Source: Verrucomicrobiales bacterium
GTDB taxonomy: Bacteria; Verrucomicrobiota; Verrucomicrobiia; Verrucomicrobiales; DEV007
Direction: 5' to 3'
Assembly (NCBI GenBank): GCA_029213065.1
Contig: JARGPH010000033.1
Span: 1 to 64,000, forward strand
Length of the DNA: 64,000 bases
Below the pieces are notes generated by a model. The model saw only the letters and a list, made by a program, of their open reading frames with translations. It made no database searches and was not told the DNA's origin. This document shows positions 8,637 through 17,832 of this stretch, one piece after another; the first letter of the stretch is position 1; every line of letters begins with the position of its first letter. The translations under genes were made by a program, and so were the position numbers.

Positions 8637-11357
8637 ATGGTCCACCCAGACACCTCTTCCAATCCCTCTGCCCGCGAACTGATCGACACCGGTCTCGAAT
8701 CACTTGAGACCGAAGTCGACGAAATTATTTCCTGTCTTCAGGAGGTGATGGAATCAACCGCGAAACCGGGAATGGCCGCTGCGCTCCCCTGGCTCAACGG
8801 ATCCGAGAATGCTCCTCCCCTTTCCGATGCAGGCGACACCGCGCAGGTTTACTCGATTGCCTTTCAGCTTCTCGACATGATCGAGGAACAGGTCGCTCTC
8901 GATACCCGTCGCAAGCGGGAGAAAACCCTCGGGTCGACCGCAGAGAAAGGTCTCTGGCCCCATTGTCTGAGCTCTCTCAAAAAGAGCGGTTTCAGCGAAA
9001 CGGAGATTGCCGAGGCGATTCAGGCGGTTCGGGTCGAACCGGTTTTCACGGCGCACCCCACCGAAGCAAAGCGTCCCAGCGTTCGCGAACGTCACCGCGA
9101 CCTCTACGGACTTCTCTCCCGCCTCGAGGATCCATCCTTCACCCAACAGGAACACGAGCGCGCCAGAGAGAACATGCTCGCTGCGCTCGAAGCACTCTGG
9201 ACGACCGGAGAAATCCACGTTGAGCGCCCCACTGTTGAGCGCGAGCTTCGCAATGCCCTCTTCTATCTCCGTGAGGTTTTCCCCAAAGCGGTCGAACGAG
9301 TCCACCGTCATCTCGAATGGGCCTGGAAAGATGCAGGCTTCGATCCGAAGACCCTCACCGACGCCGGCAGCGGACCGCAACTGCGATTCGGTCTCTGGGT
9401 CGGTGGCGATCGCGACGGACACCCGGGCGTCACCGCTGAGGTGACCCGCCAGACCCTCGCCGAGCTCAAGCGACAGTCGCTCAAACTTTACTCCCGCGAA
9501 CTGGTCGACGCGGCCTTCCACCTCACCGTTTCCGCTCCGGCGCACCCGATCCCCGATCCTCTCGATGTCCGTATCGCTGAGCTCGTGGAACTGCTCGGCG
9601 AGGAAGGCATTTACATTCGCGACCGCAATCCCGACGAACCCTGGCGCGCCATGGGCTATTTGCTCCGCGCAAACCTCCGCCGCTTCCCCGACACGCCGAT
9701 CGAGGCTTTCCGAAGCGATCTCAATTTGATGCGTGACTCCCTCATTTCGATCGGGGCGAGCCGTCTCGCAGATCGCTTTGTCACCCCGATTTTGAGAAAG
9801 CTCGACGTGTTCGGCTTTCACCTCGCCGAACTCGATATCCGGCAAAACAGCGAATTTCACGACAAGGCAGCCGCCCAGTTGCTCGAGGCCGCCGAAATTG
9901 AAGACGGAGCCAATTTTGCCAGCTGGCCGGAGGAAAAACGTGTCGAATTTCTCACCCGTGAACTGGAATCGCCACGACCGTTTCTTCATATCGACCAAAA
10001 GGCAGGCCCCGAAGCCGATGCGGTGAGGGATTGCTTCGGCGTCTTGCTGAATTACCGGAAAGTGAACTCCGGAGGCCTCGGGTCGATCATTGTCAGCATG
10101 ACACGCCAGCTCTCCGATTTGCTGGTGGTGCACCTTTTTGCCCGCGAAGCAGGACTCGTCGTCCCGGTCAACGGCGAGCGGGTCTGCCCTCTTCAGGTGG
10201 TGCCTTTACTGGAAACCCTCGACGACCTCAACGGAGGTGCCGCAATTCTCGACGCCTATCTGGACCATCCCGTCACCAAAGCGAGCTTCGCGGCTTCGAC
10301 GAATCCCGATTCACCGGCCCAGCAGGTCATGCTCGGCTACAGCGACAGCAACAAAGACGCCGGTATCCTTGCGAGCCAGTGGGCGCTCCACGCAGGGCAG
10401 GCGGCGATCACTGACATTGGTAAAAAGCACGGCGTCAGCATTCGCTTTTTCCACGGCCGTGGAGGCACCATCAGTCGCGGTGCAGGTCCGACGAACTGGT
10501 TCATGCGCGCCCTTCCTCACGGTTCCTTGAGCGGCGACTTCCGCATGACGGAACAAGGCGAAACGATTGCGAAAAAATACGCTTACTCGGACAACGCGGT
10601 CTATCATTTGGAAAGCCTTCAGGCCTGTGTTGCTCACGCGACGACGCGCCATCTGAAGCCGGACGACACCGTCGATCCCGGCATTGAATTGATGCCCCGA
10701 CTCGCCGAGTGGAGCAAAGACACCTACCGCGAGCTGCTCGAAACCGAAGGGTTCATTGAGTTTTATCGCCAAACCACTCCCATCGATGCTCTGGAGCAGA
10801 CGCAAATGGGATCACGCCCTTCGCGACGAACCGGCACGGCCTCGCTGAGCGATCTCCGCGCGATCCCGTGGGTCTTCAGCTGGACTCAGGCACGCTTCTA
10901 TCTACCGGGCTGGTATGGCGTCGGTTCCGCGCTGGATAAACTCGAGAGCGAGGCTCCGGAGGACTACGATCGCCTCGTCGCAACCATCAGCGAGTCAACC
11001 CTCGCGCGCTACGTCTTCACCGGTGTCGAAACCAATATCATGAGCACGAATTTCGAGATCATGAAGCGCTACGCCTCTCTAGTTGAGAACGAGGAGATCC
11101 GCACTCGATTCATGTCAAAAATCGAGGCGGAAATGAGCGCCACCGCAGAGCACCTTTCACGTCTTTTCCCCATGTCGATTGAAGAACGCCGTCCCCGGTA
11201 TTCGAAGACGCTGATCATCCGCGAGCGGCCGCTTCGAATCCTGCACGAACAGCAGGTCGAGCTTCTCCGCGACTGGAGAAAAACAAACGAGCCACTTACC
11301 CGGGATCTGATCTTCTCGATCAGCGCGATCGCGAGTGGCTTGAGGACGACGGGCTGA
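8637..11357 (+). CDS. ppc: Phosphoenolpyruvate carboxylase
   Basis: Carboxylates PEP with bicarbonate to oxaloacetate, replenishing the TCA cycle. Key segments are intact: FTAHPTEAKRPSV with catalytic His140, GGDRDGHPGVT, GYSDSNKDAG, FFHGRGGTISRG with the catalytic His and Arg-containing glycine loop, and GSRPSRR near residue 720. The C-terminus ends ...SGLRTTG, close to the NTG end seen in many PEPCs. The ATG at 8637 is used; a TTG four codons earlier is in frame. The length of 906 residues is normal for bacterial PEPC. The gene converges with pckG across a 47-bp gap holding one hairpin. A 160-bp leader without recognisable genes lies upstream. Confidence 0.96.
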   Translation: MVHPDTSSNPSARELIDTGLESLETEVDEIISCLQEVMESTAKPGMAAALPWLNGSENAPPLSDAGDTAQVYSIAFQLLDMIEEQVALDTRRKREKTLGSTAEKGLWPHCLSSLKKSGFSETEIAEAIQAVRVEPVFTAHPTEAKRPSVRERHRDLYGLLSRLEDPSFTQQEHERARENMLAALEALWTTGEIHVERPTVERELRNALFYLREVFPKAVERVHRHLEWAWKDAGFDPKTLTDAGSGPQLRFGLWVGGDRDGHPGVTAEVTRQTLAELKRQSLKLYSRELVDAAFHLTVSAPAHPIPDPLDVRIAELVELLGEEGIYIRDRNPDEPWRAMGYLLRANLRRFPDTPIEAFRSDLNLMRDSLISIGASRLADRFVTPILRKLDVFGFHLAELDIRQNSEFHDKAAAQLLEAAEIEDGANFASWPEEKRVEFLTRELESPRPFLHIDQKAGPEADAVRDCFGVLLNYRKVNSGGLGSIIVSMTRQLSDLLVVHLFAREAGLVVPVNGERVCPLQVVPLLETLDDLNGGAAILDAYLDHPVTKASFAASTNPDSPAQQVMLGYSDSNKDAGILASQWALHAGQAAITDIGKKHGVSIRFFHGRGGTISRGAGPTNWFMRALPHGSLSGDFRMTEQGETIAKKYAYSDNAVYHLESLQACVAHATTRHLKPDDTVDPGIELMPRLAEWSKDTYRELLETEGFIEFYRQTTPIDALEQTQMGSRPSRRTGTASLSDLRAIPWVFSWTQARFYLPGWYGVGSALDKLESEAPEDYDRLVATISESTLARYVFTGVETNIMSTNFEIMKRYASLVENEEIRTRFMSKIEAEMSATAEHLSRLFPMSIEERRPRYSKTLIIRERPLRILHEQQVELLRDWRKTNEPLTRDLIFSISAIASGLRTTG

Positions 11358-11369
11358 TAAAAACCGGTT

Positions 11370-11393
11370 CGTGTCAGCAGCGAAGCTGACACG
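11370..11393. terminator. Hairpin between convergent ppc and pckG
   Basis: Perfect 9-bp inverted repeat (CGTGTCAGC / GCTGACACG) with a 6-nt loop in the 47 bp between two convergent genes. It lacks a clear T-tract on either side, so it may act as a bidirectional barrier or 3'-end stabiliser rather than a classical intrinsic terminator. Confidence 0.55.
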
Positions 11394-11404
11394 GCATCGT
11401 CGCC

Positions 11405-13201
11405 TTAGATCCGCCCCGCAAGCAGCTCCCGCTGGAAGATGAGTTCTTTCGGGAGATGATCGTAGAGCCCGAGGTAGAGATCTGCCTCGGAGAGAAGCTC
11501 CTGCCTGAATTCATCATGACTAACGTGCATGAGCTCATCAAACTGCTCACGCGAGAAATCGAGTCCTTCAAAATTCAATTCATCGTAGCGCGGCACCCAG
11601 CCGAGCTGGAATTCGTGGCCGCGTGCCTTTCCTCTGACACGGTCAAAGATCCACTCTAACACGCGCATATTCTCCTGGAACCCGGGCCAGAGAAAATTGC
11701 CTTCATCGTCTTTGCGAAACCAGTTCACGTGAAAGATCCGTGGCAGGTCGTGGATGAGCTTCCGCATCTCGAGCCAGTGTGCAAAATAGTCCCCCATGTT
11801 ATAGCCGCAGAACGGCAGCATCGCGAAAGGATCGTGACGGATTTTACCGATCGTTCCGGCAGCGGCAGCGGTCATTTCAGAACCGAGGTTGGCCCCGAGG
11901 AAAACGCCGTGGACCCAGTTGAAAGCCTGAAAGACAAGCGGCATCGTCGTGGCACGACGACCTCCGAAAATAATCGCATCAATCGGAACGCCGTTCGGAT
12001 TCTCCCATTCCGGATCGATCGCAGGACACTGTGAAGCCGGCGCGGTGAAACGGGAGTTCGGATGTGCCGCCGGAGTCTCCGATGCCGGGGTCCAGTCATT
12101 CCCTTTCCAGTCGATGAGATGGGCCGGTTTCTCATCCGTCATCCCCTCCCACCAGACGTCGCCATCGTCGGTCAGCGCAACATTGGTGAAAATGGTATTC
12201 TCTTTCATCGACGCCATCGCATTCGGATTCGACGCCTCGGAGGTTCCCGGTGCGACGCCGAAATAGCCCGCCTCCGGATTGATCGCCCGCAGTTGACCGT
12301 CCTCACCGGGGCGCAGCCACGCGATATCGTCGCCAACCGTCGTTACTTTCCACCCTTTCTCCCGGTAGGTCGGAGGCGGAATCAGCATCGCGAAGTTTGT
12401 CTTACCACAGGCACTCGGGAAAGCCGCCGCCACGTAGCGTTTTTCCCCGTCGGGATTCTCCACTCCGCTGATAAGCATGTGCTCCGCCATCCAGCCTTCG
12501 TCGCGGGCCATAACACTGGCAATCCGCAGAGCGAGACATTTTTTTCCGAGAAGAGCGTTGCCTCCGTAACCGCTTCCGTAGGACCAGATCTCGCGGGTTT
12601 CGGGAAAATGGACGATGTATTTGGTGTCATTGCAAGGCCACGCGACGTCGGACTGTCCTTCCGCGATCGGAGCCCCCACCGAATGCACGCAGGGAATAAA
12701 ATCCCCGTCGGTTCCAAGCATTTCAAGAACATTGGTGCCCATGCGCGTCATGATCTTCATGTTCACCGCGACGTAGGCCGAATCGGTAATTTCGACTCCG
12801 ATGATGGACTGAGGCGAATCGAGCGGTCCCATGCAGAAAGGAATCACATACATGGTCCGGCCCTTCATCGAACCCTCGAAAAGTCCGTTTAAAATCGGTC
12901 GCATCTTTTTGGGAGCCATCCAGTTATTGGTGGGCCCGGAATTCACTTCACGATTGCTGCAGATGTAGGTTCGATCCTCGACTCGCGCTACGTCATCGGG
13001 ATCGGAAAGGGCGAGGTAGCTGTTGGGGCGCTTCGCTTCGTTAAGCTTCGTGAAAGTCCCCGAATCCACCAAAACGCCGCAGAGACGGTTCCATTCCTCA
13101 TCCGAACCATCGCACCACTCAACCGAATCCGGCTGGCAGAGATTCTGCATTTGATTGACCCATGAGAGCAGTTCTTCGTGCGAAGTAGGTTGGCTGGACA
13201 T
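11405..13201 (-). CDS. pckG: Phosphoenolpyruvate carboxykinase (GTP)
   Basis: Interconverts oxaloacetate + GTP and PEP + CO2 + GDP, the entry step of gluconeogenesis. It is the GTP-type enzyme: 598 residues, the kinase P-loop [13 protein letters not shown] at about residues 262-274 (with the mobile-loop Cys), then VGDDIAWLR, and the nucleotide-binding FGGRR region after PIDAIIFGG. The metal- and substrate-site regions [13 protein letters not shown] and FVIPFCMGP-like ([12 protein letters not shown]) are present. It faces ppc tail to tail, so enzymes for the two opposite directions at the PEP-oxaloacetate node are neighbours on opposite strands. It is divergent from tgt with about 160 bp between them. 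Confidence 0.96.
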   Translation of the reverse strand: MSSQPTSHEELLSWVNQMQNLCQPDSVEWCDGSDEEWNRLCGVLVDSGTFTKLNEAKRPNSYLALSDPDDVARVEDRTYICSNREVNSGPTNNWMAPKKMRPILNGLFEGSMKGRTMYVIPFCMGPLDSPQSIIGVEITDSAYVAVNMKIMTRMGTNVLEMLGTDGDFIPCVHSVGAPIAEGQSDVAWPCNDTKYIVHFPETREIWSYGSGYGGNALLGKKCLALRIASVMARDEGWMAEHMLISGVENPDGEKRYVAAAFPSACGKTNFAMLIPPPTYREKGWKVTTVGDDIAWLRPGEDGQLRAINPEAGYFGVAPGTSEASNPNAMASMKENTIFTNVALTDDGDVWWEGMTDEKPAHLIDWKGNDWTPASETPAAHPNSRFTAPASQCPAIDPEWENPNGVPIDAIIFGGRRATTMPLVFQAFNWVHGVFLGANLGSEMTAAAAGTIGKIRHDPFAMLPFCGYNMGDYFAHWLEMRKLIHDLPRIFHVNWFRKDDEGNFLWPGFQENMRVLEWIFDRVRGKARGHEFQLGWVPRYDELNFEGLDFSREQFDELMHVSHDEFRQELLSEADLYLGLYDHLPKELIFQRELLAGRI

Positions 13202-13361
13202 GACGGAAATTAACTTGGATTCCCTTAAAGTCCAGATCGGGCAACCATGCCCCCGTGCAGAGCCGTTCCTACTTCATCATTCTCAAGGAGAAATCCCCTG
13301 CTGGAAAATTTCTGAATATCGATTATCTGTTCCGCCCGCGAATTTCCGGCCCACTTAGAAA

Positions 13362-14492
13362 ATGTTTACACTCCTGAAAACCGATCCTCAAACGGCCGCC
13401 CGACGCGGTCGAATGACCCTGGCTCACGGAGAGGTTGAAACGCCGGCTTTCATGCCGGTTGGGACCCGGGGAACCGTAAAATCCGTTCACCCCGGCGAGC
13501 TCACTGATTCGGCGCTCGATTGCCGCATCATTCTGGGGAACACCTATCATCTCAATCTCCGCCCCGGAACGGACGTGCTCGACGAATTCGGCGGCCTTCA
13601 CAATTTCATGCAGTGGGATCGCCCGATTCTCACTGATTCAGGCGGCTTTCAGGTATTCTCCCTCGCGAAGCTGCGCAAGATTACCGAGGAAGGGGTCCGC
13701 TTCCAAAGTCATATCGACGGTAGCAAGCACCTTCTCACGCCGGAATCCGTTCTCGAGATCCAACGATCCATCGGCAGCGACATCTGCATGATCCTCGACG
13801 AGTGCCCGCCCTACCCCTGCGAGCGCGACTACGCGGCAAACTCTCTCGATCTCACCCAGCGCTGGGCAATCCGGGCCCGCGAGTGGATCGAAGCCAACCG
13901 CCCGCCGGGGCAGCACTATTTCGGTATCGTCCAGGGAGGATGCTATGGAGAGCTTCGCGAAAAGGCGGCTCGTGACCTTGTCGGGCTCGATTTCGACGGC
14001 TACGCCATCGGGGGACTTTCTGTCGGGGAACCCGTTCCGGAAATGTATAAGGCCGCCGATGTCGCCGCTCCGGTGCTGCCGGAAAACAAGCCCCGCTACG
14101 CGATGGGCCTCGGTCAACCCGATCAGCTCCTCGAACTGATCTCGCGCGGGATCGACATGTTCGACTGCGTTTTACCGACCCGTGTGGCCCGGAACGGCAC
14201 CGCCTACACCGCTGATGGCACGATCAATTTGAAGAACGCCCAGTGGGAGAAAAGCCAAGTTCCCCTCGCCGCCCCCGGTGAAACCCACCCTCTTTGCGAG
14301 GGATTTTCACGCGGCTACCTCCGCCATCTCATCAAAAATGATGAAATCCTCGGATTGCGACTCCTCTCTTTACACAACGTCTACTTCTATCTGCACTTGA
14401 TGAAGCAGGTCCGGCATGCTATTGACACCGGCACGTTTGCCGATTTTAAGGCCGATTTCATCACCCGCTACACTTCGAAAGGTAGCGAGTGA
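13362..14492 (+). CDS. tgt: tRNA-guanine transglycosylase (Tgt) with altered zinc site
   Basis: Exchanges G34 for preQ1 in GUN-anticodon tRNAs during queuosine synthesis. The TIM-barrel signatures are intact: TPAFMPVGT, LTDSGGFQVFSL with the general-base Asp, GIVQGG, YAIGGLSVGEP, AMGLG and FDCVLPTRVARNG with the nucleophile Asp. The structural zinc site differs from the usual C-x-C-x2-C...H. Aligned on the downstream SRGYLRHL, only the last Cys (Cys312) remains; the two earlier Cys positions are Glu307 and His309, and the later His is His338 (SLHN). The site could be a Glu/His/Cys/His site or no zinc site. It is followed by yajC and secDF, a widespread conserved order. Confidence 0.95.
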   Translation: MFTLLKTDPQTAARRGRMTLAHGEVETPAFMPVGTRGTVKSVHPGELTDSALDCRIILGNTYHLNLRPGTDVLDEFGGLHNFMQWDRPILTDSGGFQVFSLAKLRKITEEGVRFQSHIDGSKHLLTPESVLEIQRSIGSDICMILDECPPYPCERDYAANSLDLTQRWAIRAREWIEANRPPGQHYFGIVQGGCYGELREKAARDLVGLDFDGYAIGGLSVGEPVPEMYKAADVAAPVLPENKPRYAMGLGQPDQLLELISRGIDMFDCVLPTRVARNGTAYTADGTINLKNAQWEKSQVPLAAPGETHPLCEGFSRGYLRHLIKNDEILGLRLLSLHNVYFYLHLMKQVRHAIDTGTFADFKADFITRYTSKGSE

Positions 14493-14537
14493 CCAAAAAC
14501 CGGTCCCGTTCGCGTCGCTATTTACATTTTTTTACCC

Positions 14538-14918
14538 ATGACAAACATCACTAATCTACTCGCCGAAGCCGCTCCTGCCGCACCAGCCGCTGGAAGCCCC
14601 TTCGGAATGCTCCCGCTCATGCTTATCATGTTCGGTCTTTTCTACTTCGTTCTGATCCGCCCACAGCGGAAAGCGCAGAAAGAAGCGGCCCTGATGCGTG
14701 ACAATCTCCGTGTCGGCGACAAAGTCGTAACCATCGGCGGCATCCACGGACTCGTTTCCGGTAAAACCGACAAGACCGTCTCCGTTAAAATCGCAGACGG
14801 CCTCAGCGTCAAATTTGACCGCAGTGCCATCGCAACCGTCAACGGCGGCAAAGCTTCCAAAGACGAGAAGGCGATTGAAGAGAAAGCCCCTGAGACCAAT
14901 TCAAACGTCTCCGATTAA
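14538..14918 (+). CDS. yajC: Preprotein translocase subunit YajC
   Basis: Small accessory subunit of the SecDF-YajC complex in the inner membrane. It has an Ala/Pro-rich N-terminus, one transmembrane helix (about residues 22-42, LPLMLIMFGLFYFVLIRP) ending in the family-typical RPQRK, then the YajC cytoplasmic domain with GDKVVTIGGIHG and the expected beta-rich continuation. The C-terminal tail is charged. The length of 126 residues is typical. It lies 45 bp after tgt and 150 bp before secDF; the order tgt-yajC-secD(F) is widely conserved. Confidence 0.95.
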   Translation: MTNITNLLAEAAPAAPAAGSPFGMLPLMLIMFGLFYFVLIRPQRKAQKEAALMRDNLRVGDKVVTIGGIHGLVSGKTDKTVSVKIADGLSVKFDRSAIATVNGGKASKDEKAIEEKAPETNSNVSD

Positions 14919-14997
14919 TTGGGTTTCGTCTTCTGATTTCGAACAAATCACGTCACTTGTTTTCGAACCAACCCTGTTAGTTACTTCACCTAACCCT

Positions 14998-15016
14998 GTC
15001 AGGCCTCACGCCTGAC
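14998..15016. repeat. Short palindromic hairpin between yajC and secDF
   Basis: 7-bp perfect inverted repeat GTCAGGC / GCCTGAC with a 5-nt loop. It could attenuate or stabilise the yajC-secDF transcript; there is no T-tract. Confidence 0.5.
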
Positions 15017-15041
15017 CCTCCGTAGCCTTGGCGAAGGAGGG
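15016..15041. repeat. REP-like palindrome next to the first hairpin
   Basis: Starts where the preceding hairpin ends. Outer arms CCCTCC / GGAGGG enclose an inner CCTT-ggcg-AAGG stem. The sequence type (CTTCGCCAAGGC on the other strand) looks like a dispersed intergenic palindrome rather than a gene-specific signal. I see only one copy here, so genome-wide dispersal is a guess. Confidence 0.4.
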
Positions 15042-15068
15042 CAATGACCCTATTTTTCCCAGATTATC

Positions 15069-17705
15069 ATGCCAGATCAAGAAACCACGGCCGATACCAC
15101 CGCAGCTAAAGTCAGCGTCGAAGCAACTGCTTCTGACTCTGCTTCCGGTATCACTAAATCTGACCAAGCCGGCAGCGCTCCCATCATTAAGGACGGGGCC
15201 GCCAAGGCCGCACCCAAAGTTGAAAAGGTTGAAAAAGCGGCTGCGGAAACAACCGAAAAGGCAGACACGACCACAGAGGCGATCGAAACCGTTCCGGCTC
15301 CCGGATCGGAAGCGGCGACTCCCGCGGAAGCAACAGACGCTCCCGCGATCGGCATTTCCTCCAACCTCGTATTCCTCATGGGGCTGGCTCTCCTCGCCCT
15401 TTTCGTGACTTACTTCGCTGCTGAAATTCAGAAGCGGAAGCGCATGATCGGCACGGTTCTCACCATTGGTGTAACAGCACTCTGTGTGTGGCTCTACTCA
15501 ACACTGGGAATGGAAAAAGGCATCGAGCTTCAGGGCGGTGTCTCCATGCAGATCAAAATCGAAGCAAGCGGCGAAAAAGTCATCGACAGCGGTTCGCAGG
15601 AGCAGGTCATCACCGTTCTCGCGAAGCGACTCAACGATCTCGGAACCGGTGAGGTGATCCTCGCTCCTTCCGGTGACGACGGCGTTTTCCTCCAGATGCC
15701 CGGCGTCGGACAGGAAAAATTGAAGGAGATCGAAGCGGTCCTCGAAAAAGTGGCCAAGCTCGAATTTTCCATTCTCCACCCGCAGAGCAGCGGTCTCGCC
15801 ATGCAGGTGCAGAGCGGTGCACAGGTGATCCCCGGATACGAAGCGCTCCCCTACAAGGCGGAGTTCAATGACGCCGGCGACGAACTGCCTACCCGATACG
15901 GTCTCGTAAAAATCAAACGCGACATGAAAGGTGAGTATGTGAACAAAGCCGGCTATTTCTATGGTGGCAACGGTCACTCCATCAGCGTCGATTTCACCAG
16001 TGCCGGAGCCGACATCATGGGCCCTCTCACTCGTGAAAACACGAACCAACCGCTCGCGATCATCATGGACGACGTGATTCTCTCGTCTCCTGTGATTCGC
16101 GAACCATTCTCAACAGGCTGCTCGATCACCGGTGACTTCAGCCAGGAGGAAGCCCTCACGCTCGCTTCCGCTCTTGAGAACCCGCTCGAGAATCCGATCA
16201 ACATCGAATACTCGAACTTCATCTCCCCGACAATGGGTGCTGCGACAATTAAGCAGGGCATCATGGCGGGTATCGCCGGCCTGGGACTCACCCTCCTTTT
16301 TATCGTCGTTTACTACCGTTTTTCCGGCATCCTCGCCTTGCTCGGTCTCTGCATCAGCATCGCGATCATCTTCGGAACGATGGCGCTGTTCCAGTTCACT
16401 CTCACGCTTCCGGGTATCGCCGGTATCATCCTCACTATCGGTGTCGCGATTGATGCGAACGTGCTCATTTACGAGCGTCTCCGCGAAGAACTCGCCGAAG
16501 GGAAATCACTCCGCTCCGCGATCGACACCGCTTACGAGAAGGCATTCTCAGCGATTATCGATGCGAACATCACTACCTTGATCACCGCAATCATCCTTTA
16601 CGCAGTTGCCGCAGGAACCGTCAAAGGCTTCGCGATTACGCTCATCATCGGTATTTTTGCGACGCTCTTCTCATCACTCCTCGTGACACGCGTTTGCTTC
16701 TCATGGGCAACAGGCGTTGGAAAAGAAAACGGTTTCCTCAAGAAGATCAGCTTCATGAATTTGATTCCCGAGAAGATGATCGACTTCCTCGGAAAACGTA
16801 AGGTTTGCCTCCTCGCGTCAGTCATCGCGATCGTGGCATCACTCATCATTGTTCCTTCGATGGACCCACGCGGGGTTGAACTTAAAGGCGGTGACTCCAT
16901 CACCATCCAGGCCACAGAAGGCATCACCAAAAAGGGAATTCTCGATTCTATCTCCGATCTTGATCTCGGAGGTGAGCCTCTCATTCAGCAGCAGCACCCT
17001 GTCGGCTCCAGCGGCGAGTTCTTCCTCGTGCGTGCGCCTGACAATTCAGCGCCTCAGATCCTCTCTGAAATTGAGAAAGATCTTAAAGTCGAATTGAAGG
17101 ACACTACGGTTAGCTCGGTTGGCTCAGCCGTCGGAAAATCCATGCTGACGTCTTCCGGTCTCGCACTCCTCATTGGTGTGGGTGCGATTTTGATCTACGT
17201 CACCCTCCGTTTTGAGTTTGCCTTCGCCCTTGGTGCGATCGCCGCCCTCCTTCACGATCTCATTGTGGTTGCCGGTCTCGCGACACTCTTCGGACAGGAG
17301 CTCACCCTCATCACCGTGGGTGCATTCCTTACCATTGCCGGTTACTCGATCAACGACACCATCGTCGTCTTTGACCGCGTTCGTGAAGGACTTGCAACGA
17401 AGCGTGGCGATGTGAAAGACATCATGAACTACGCTCTGAACAAGACCCTCGCACGGACCTTGCTCACCAGTATCACGACATTAATCACCGTTGGGGTTCT
17501 CTACATCTTCGGTGGCCCCGGTCTTCGTAACTTCGCGGAAACACTGATTATCGGTGTGGTCGTCGGAACTTACTCATCGATTTTCATCGCAGCACCGATC
17601 GTGCTCTGGTGGGCACGGAAATCAGGAACCAACCTCCGTCGCGAGGTCCTCGATACCGAGCAGTCCAAAATCGACGCAGCAGGTGCCGCCCAGACCGGCG
17701 CTTAA
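15069..17705 (+). CDS. secDF: Fused protein translocase SecDF with N-terminal extension
   Basis: Proton-driven membrane component that pulls preproteins out of SecYEG. SecD and SecF are fused in one 878-residue chain. Residues 1-95 are an Ala/Glu/Lys/Thr-rich low-complexity stretch, followed by an extra hydrophobic helix (about 96-118) and then the canonical first SecD helix (about 124-142) leading to IELQGGVSMQI. The SecD membrane part contains GVAIDANVLIYERLREE. The SecF half begins at about 575 (RKVCLLASVIAIVASLII), has a short periplasmic domain, and contains AGYSINDTIVVFDRVREG. Both Asp/Arg motifs used for proton coupling are present. Most SecDF proteins lack the 95-residue extension plus extra helix. 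Confidence 0.95.
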   Translation: MPDQETTADTTAAKVSVEATASDSASGITKSDQAGSAPIIKDGAAKAAPKVEKVEKAAAETTEKADTTTEAIETVPAPGSEAATPAEATDAPAIGISSNLVFLMGLALLALFVTYFAAEIQKRKRMIGTVLTIGVTALCVWLYSTLGMEKGIELQGGVSMQIKIEASGEKVIDSGSQEQVITVLAKRLNDLGTGEVILAPSGDDGVFLQMPGVGQEKLKEIEAVLEKVAKLEFSILHPQSSGLAMQVQSGAQVIPGYEALPYKAEFNDAGDELPTRYGLVKIKRDMKGEYVNKAGYFYGGNGHSISVDFTSAGADIMGPLTRENTNQPLAIIMDDVILSSPVIREPFSTGCSITGDFSQEEALTLASALENPLENPINIEYSNFISPTMGAATIKQGIMAGIAGLGLTLLFIVVYYRFSGILALLGLCISIAIIFGTMALFQFTLTLPGIAGIILTIGVAIDANVLIYERLREELAEGKSLRSAIDTAYEKAFSAIIDANITTLITAIILYAVAAGTVKGFAITLIIGIFATLFSSLLVTRVCFSWATGVGKENGFLKKISFMNLIPEKMIDFLGKRKVCLLASVIAIVASLIIVPSMDPRGVELKGGDSITIQATEGITKKGILDSISDLDLGGEPLIQQQHPVGSSGEFFLVRAPDNSAPQILSEIEKDLKVELKDTTVSSVGSAVGKSMLTSSGLALLIGVGAILIYVTLRFEFAFALGAIAALLHDLIVVAGLATLFGQELTLITVGAFLTIAGYSINDTIVVFDRVREGLATKRGDVKDIMNYALNKTLARTLLTSITTLITVGVLYIFGGPGLRNFAETLIIGVVVGTYSSIFIAAPIVLWWARKSGTNLRREVLDTEQSKIDAAGAAQTGA

Positions 17706-17724
17706 TTGATCAAAGGTTTGATAA

Positions 17725-17745
17725 CTGCGTCCCGCCGGGACGCAG
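17725..17745. terminator. GC-rich hairpin after secDF
   Basis: 9-bp perfect stem CTGCGTCCC / GGGACGCAG with a 3-nt loop, 20 bp after the secDF stop and between convergent genes. There is no T-tract. It is likely a transcript 3'-end structure or weak bidirectional terminator. Confidence 0.55.
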
Positions 17746-17805
17746 CTCGCTCGTATCGCCCACGGTGTTCGGATTCGTGGGTTTACGGACGCGAGAACGC
17801 CGTGA

Positions 17806-17826
17806 ATGCCTTTTGGCAAAAGGCAT
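17806..17826. terminator. Second hairpin, before the nadD stop
   Basis: 9-bp perfect inverted repeat ATGCCTTTT / AAAAGGCAT with a 3-nt loop, 7 bp beyond the nadD stop codon on the minus strand. It is positioned to end nadD transcripts. Confidence 0.5.
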
Positions 17827-17832
17827 CTACCC

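Noticed and set aside
8754-10133. 459-codon open frame on the minus strand inside ppc
   Set aside because: Antisense shadow of a gene with all PEPC motifs intact; its translation has no recognisable domain.
12062-12892. 276-codon plus-strand frame inside pckG
   Set aside because: Antisense to a complete PEP carboxykinase; no family resemblance.
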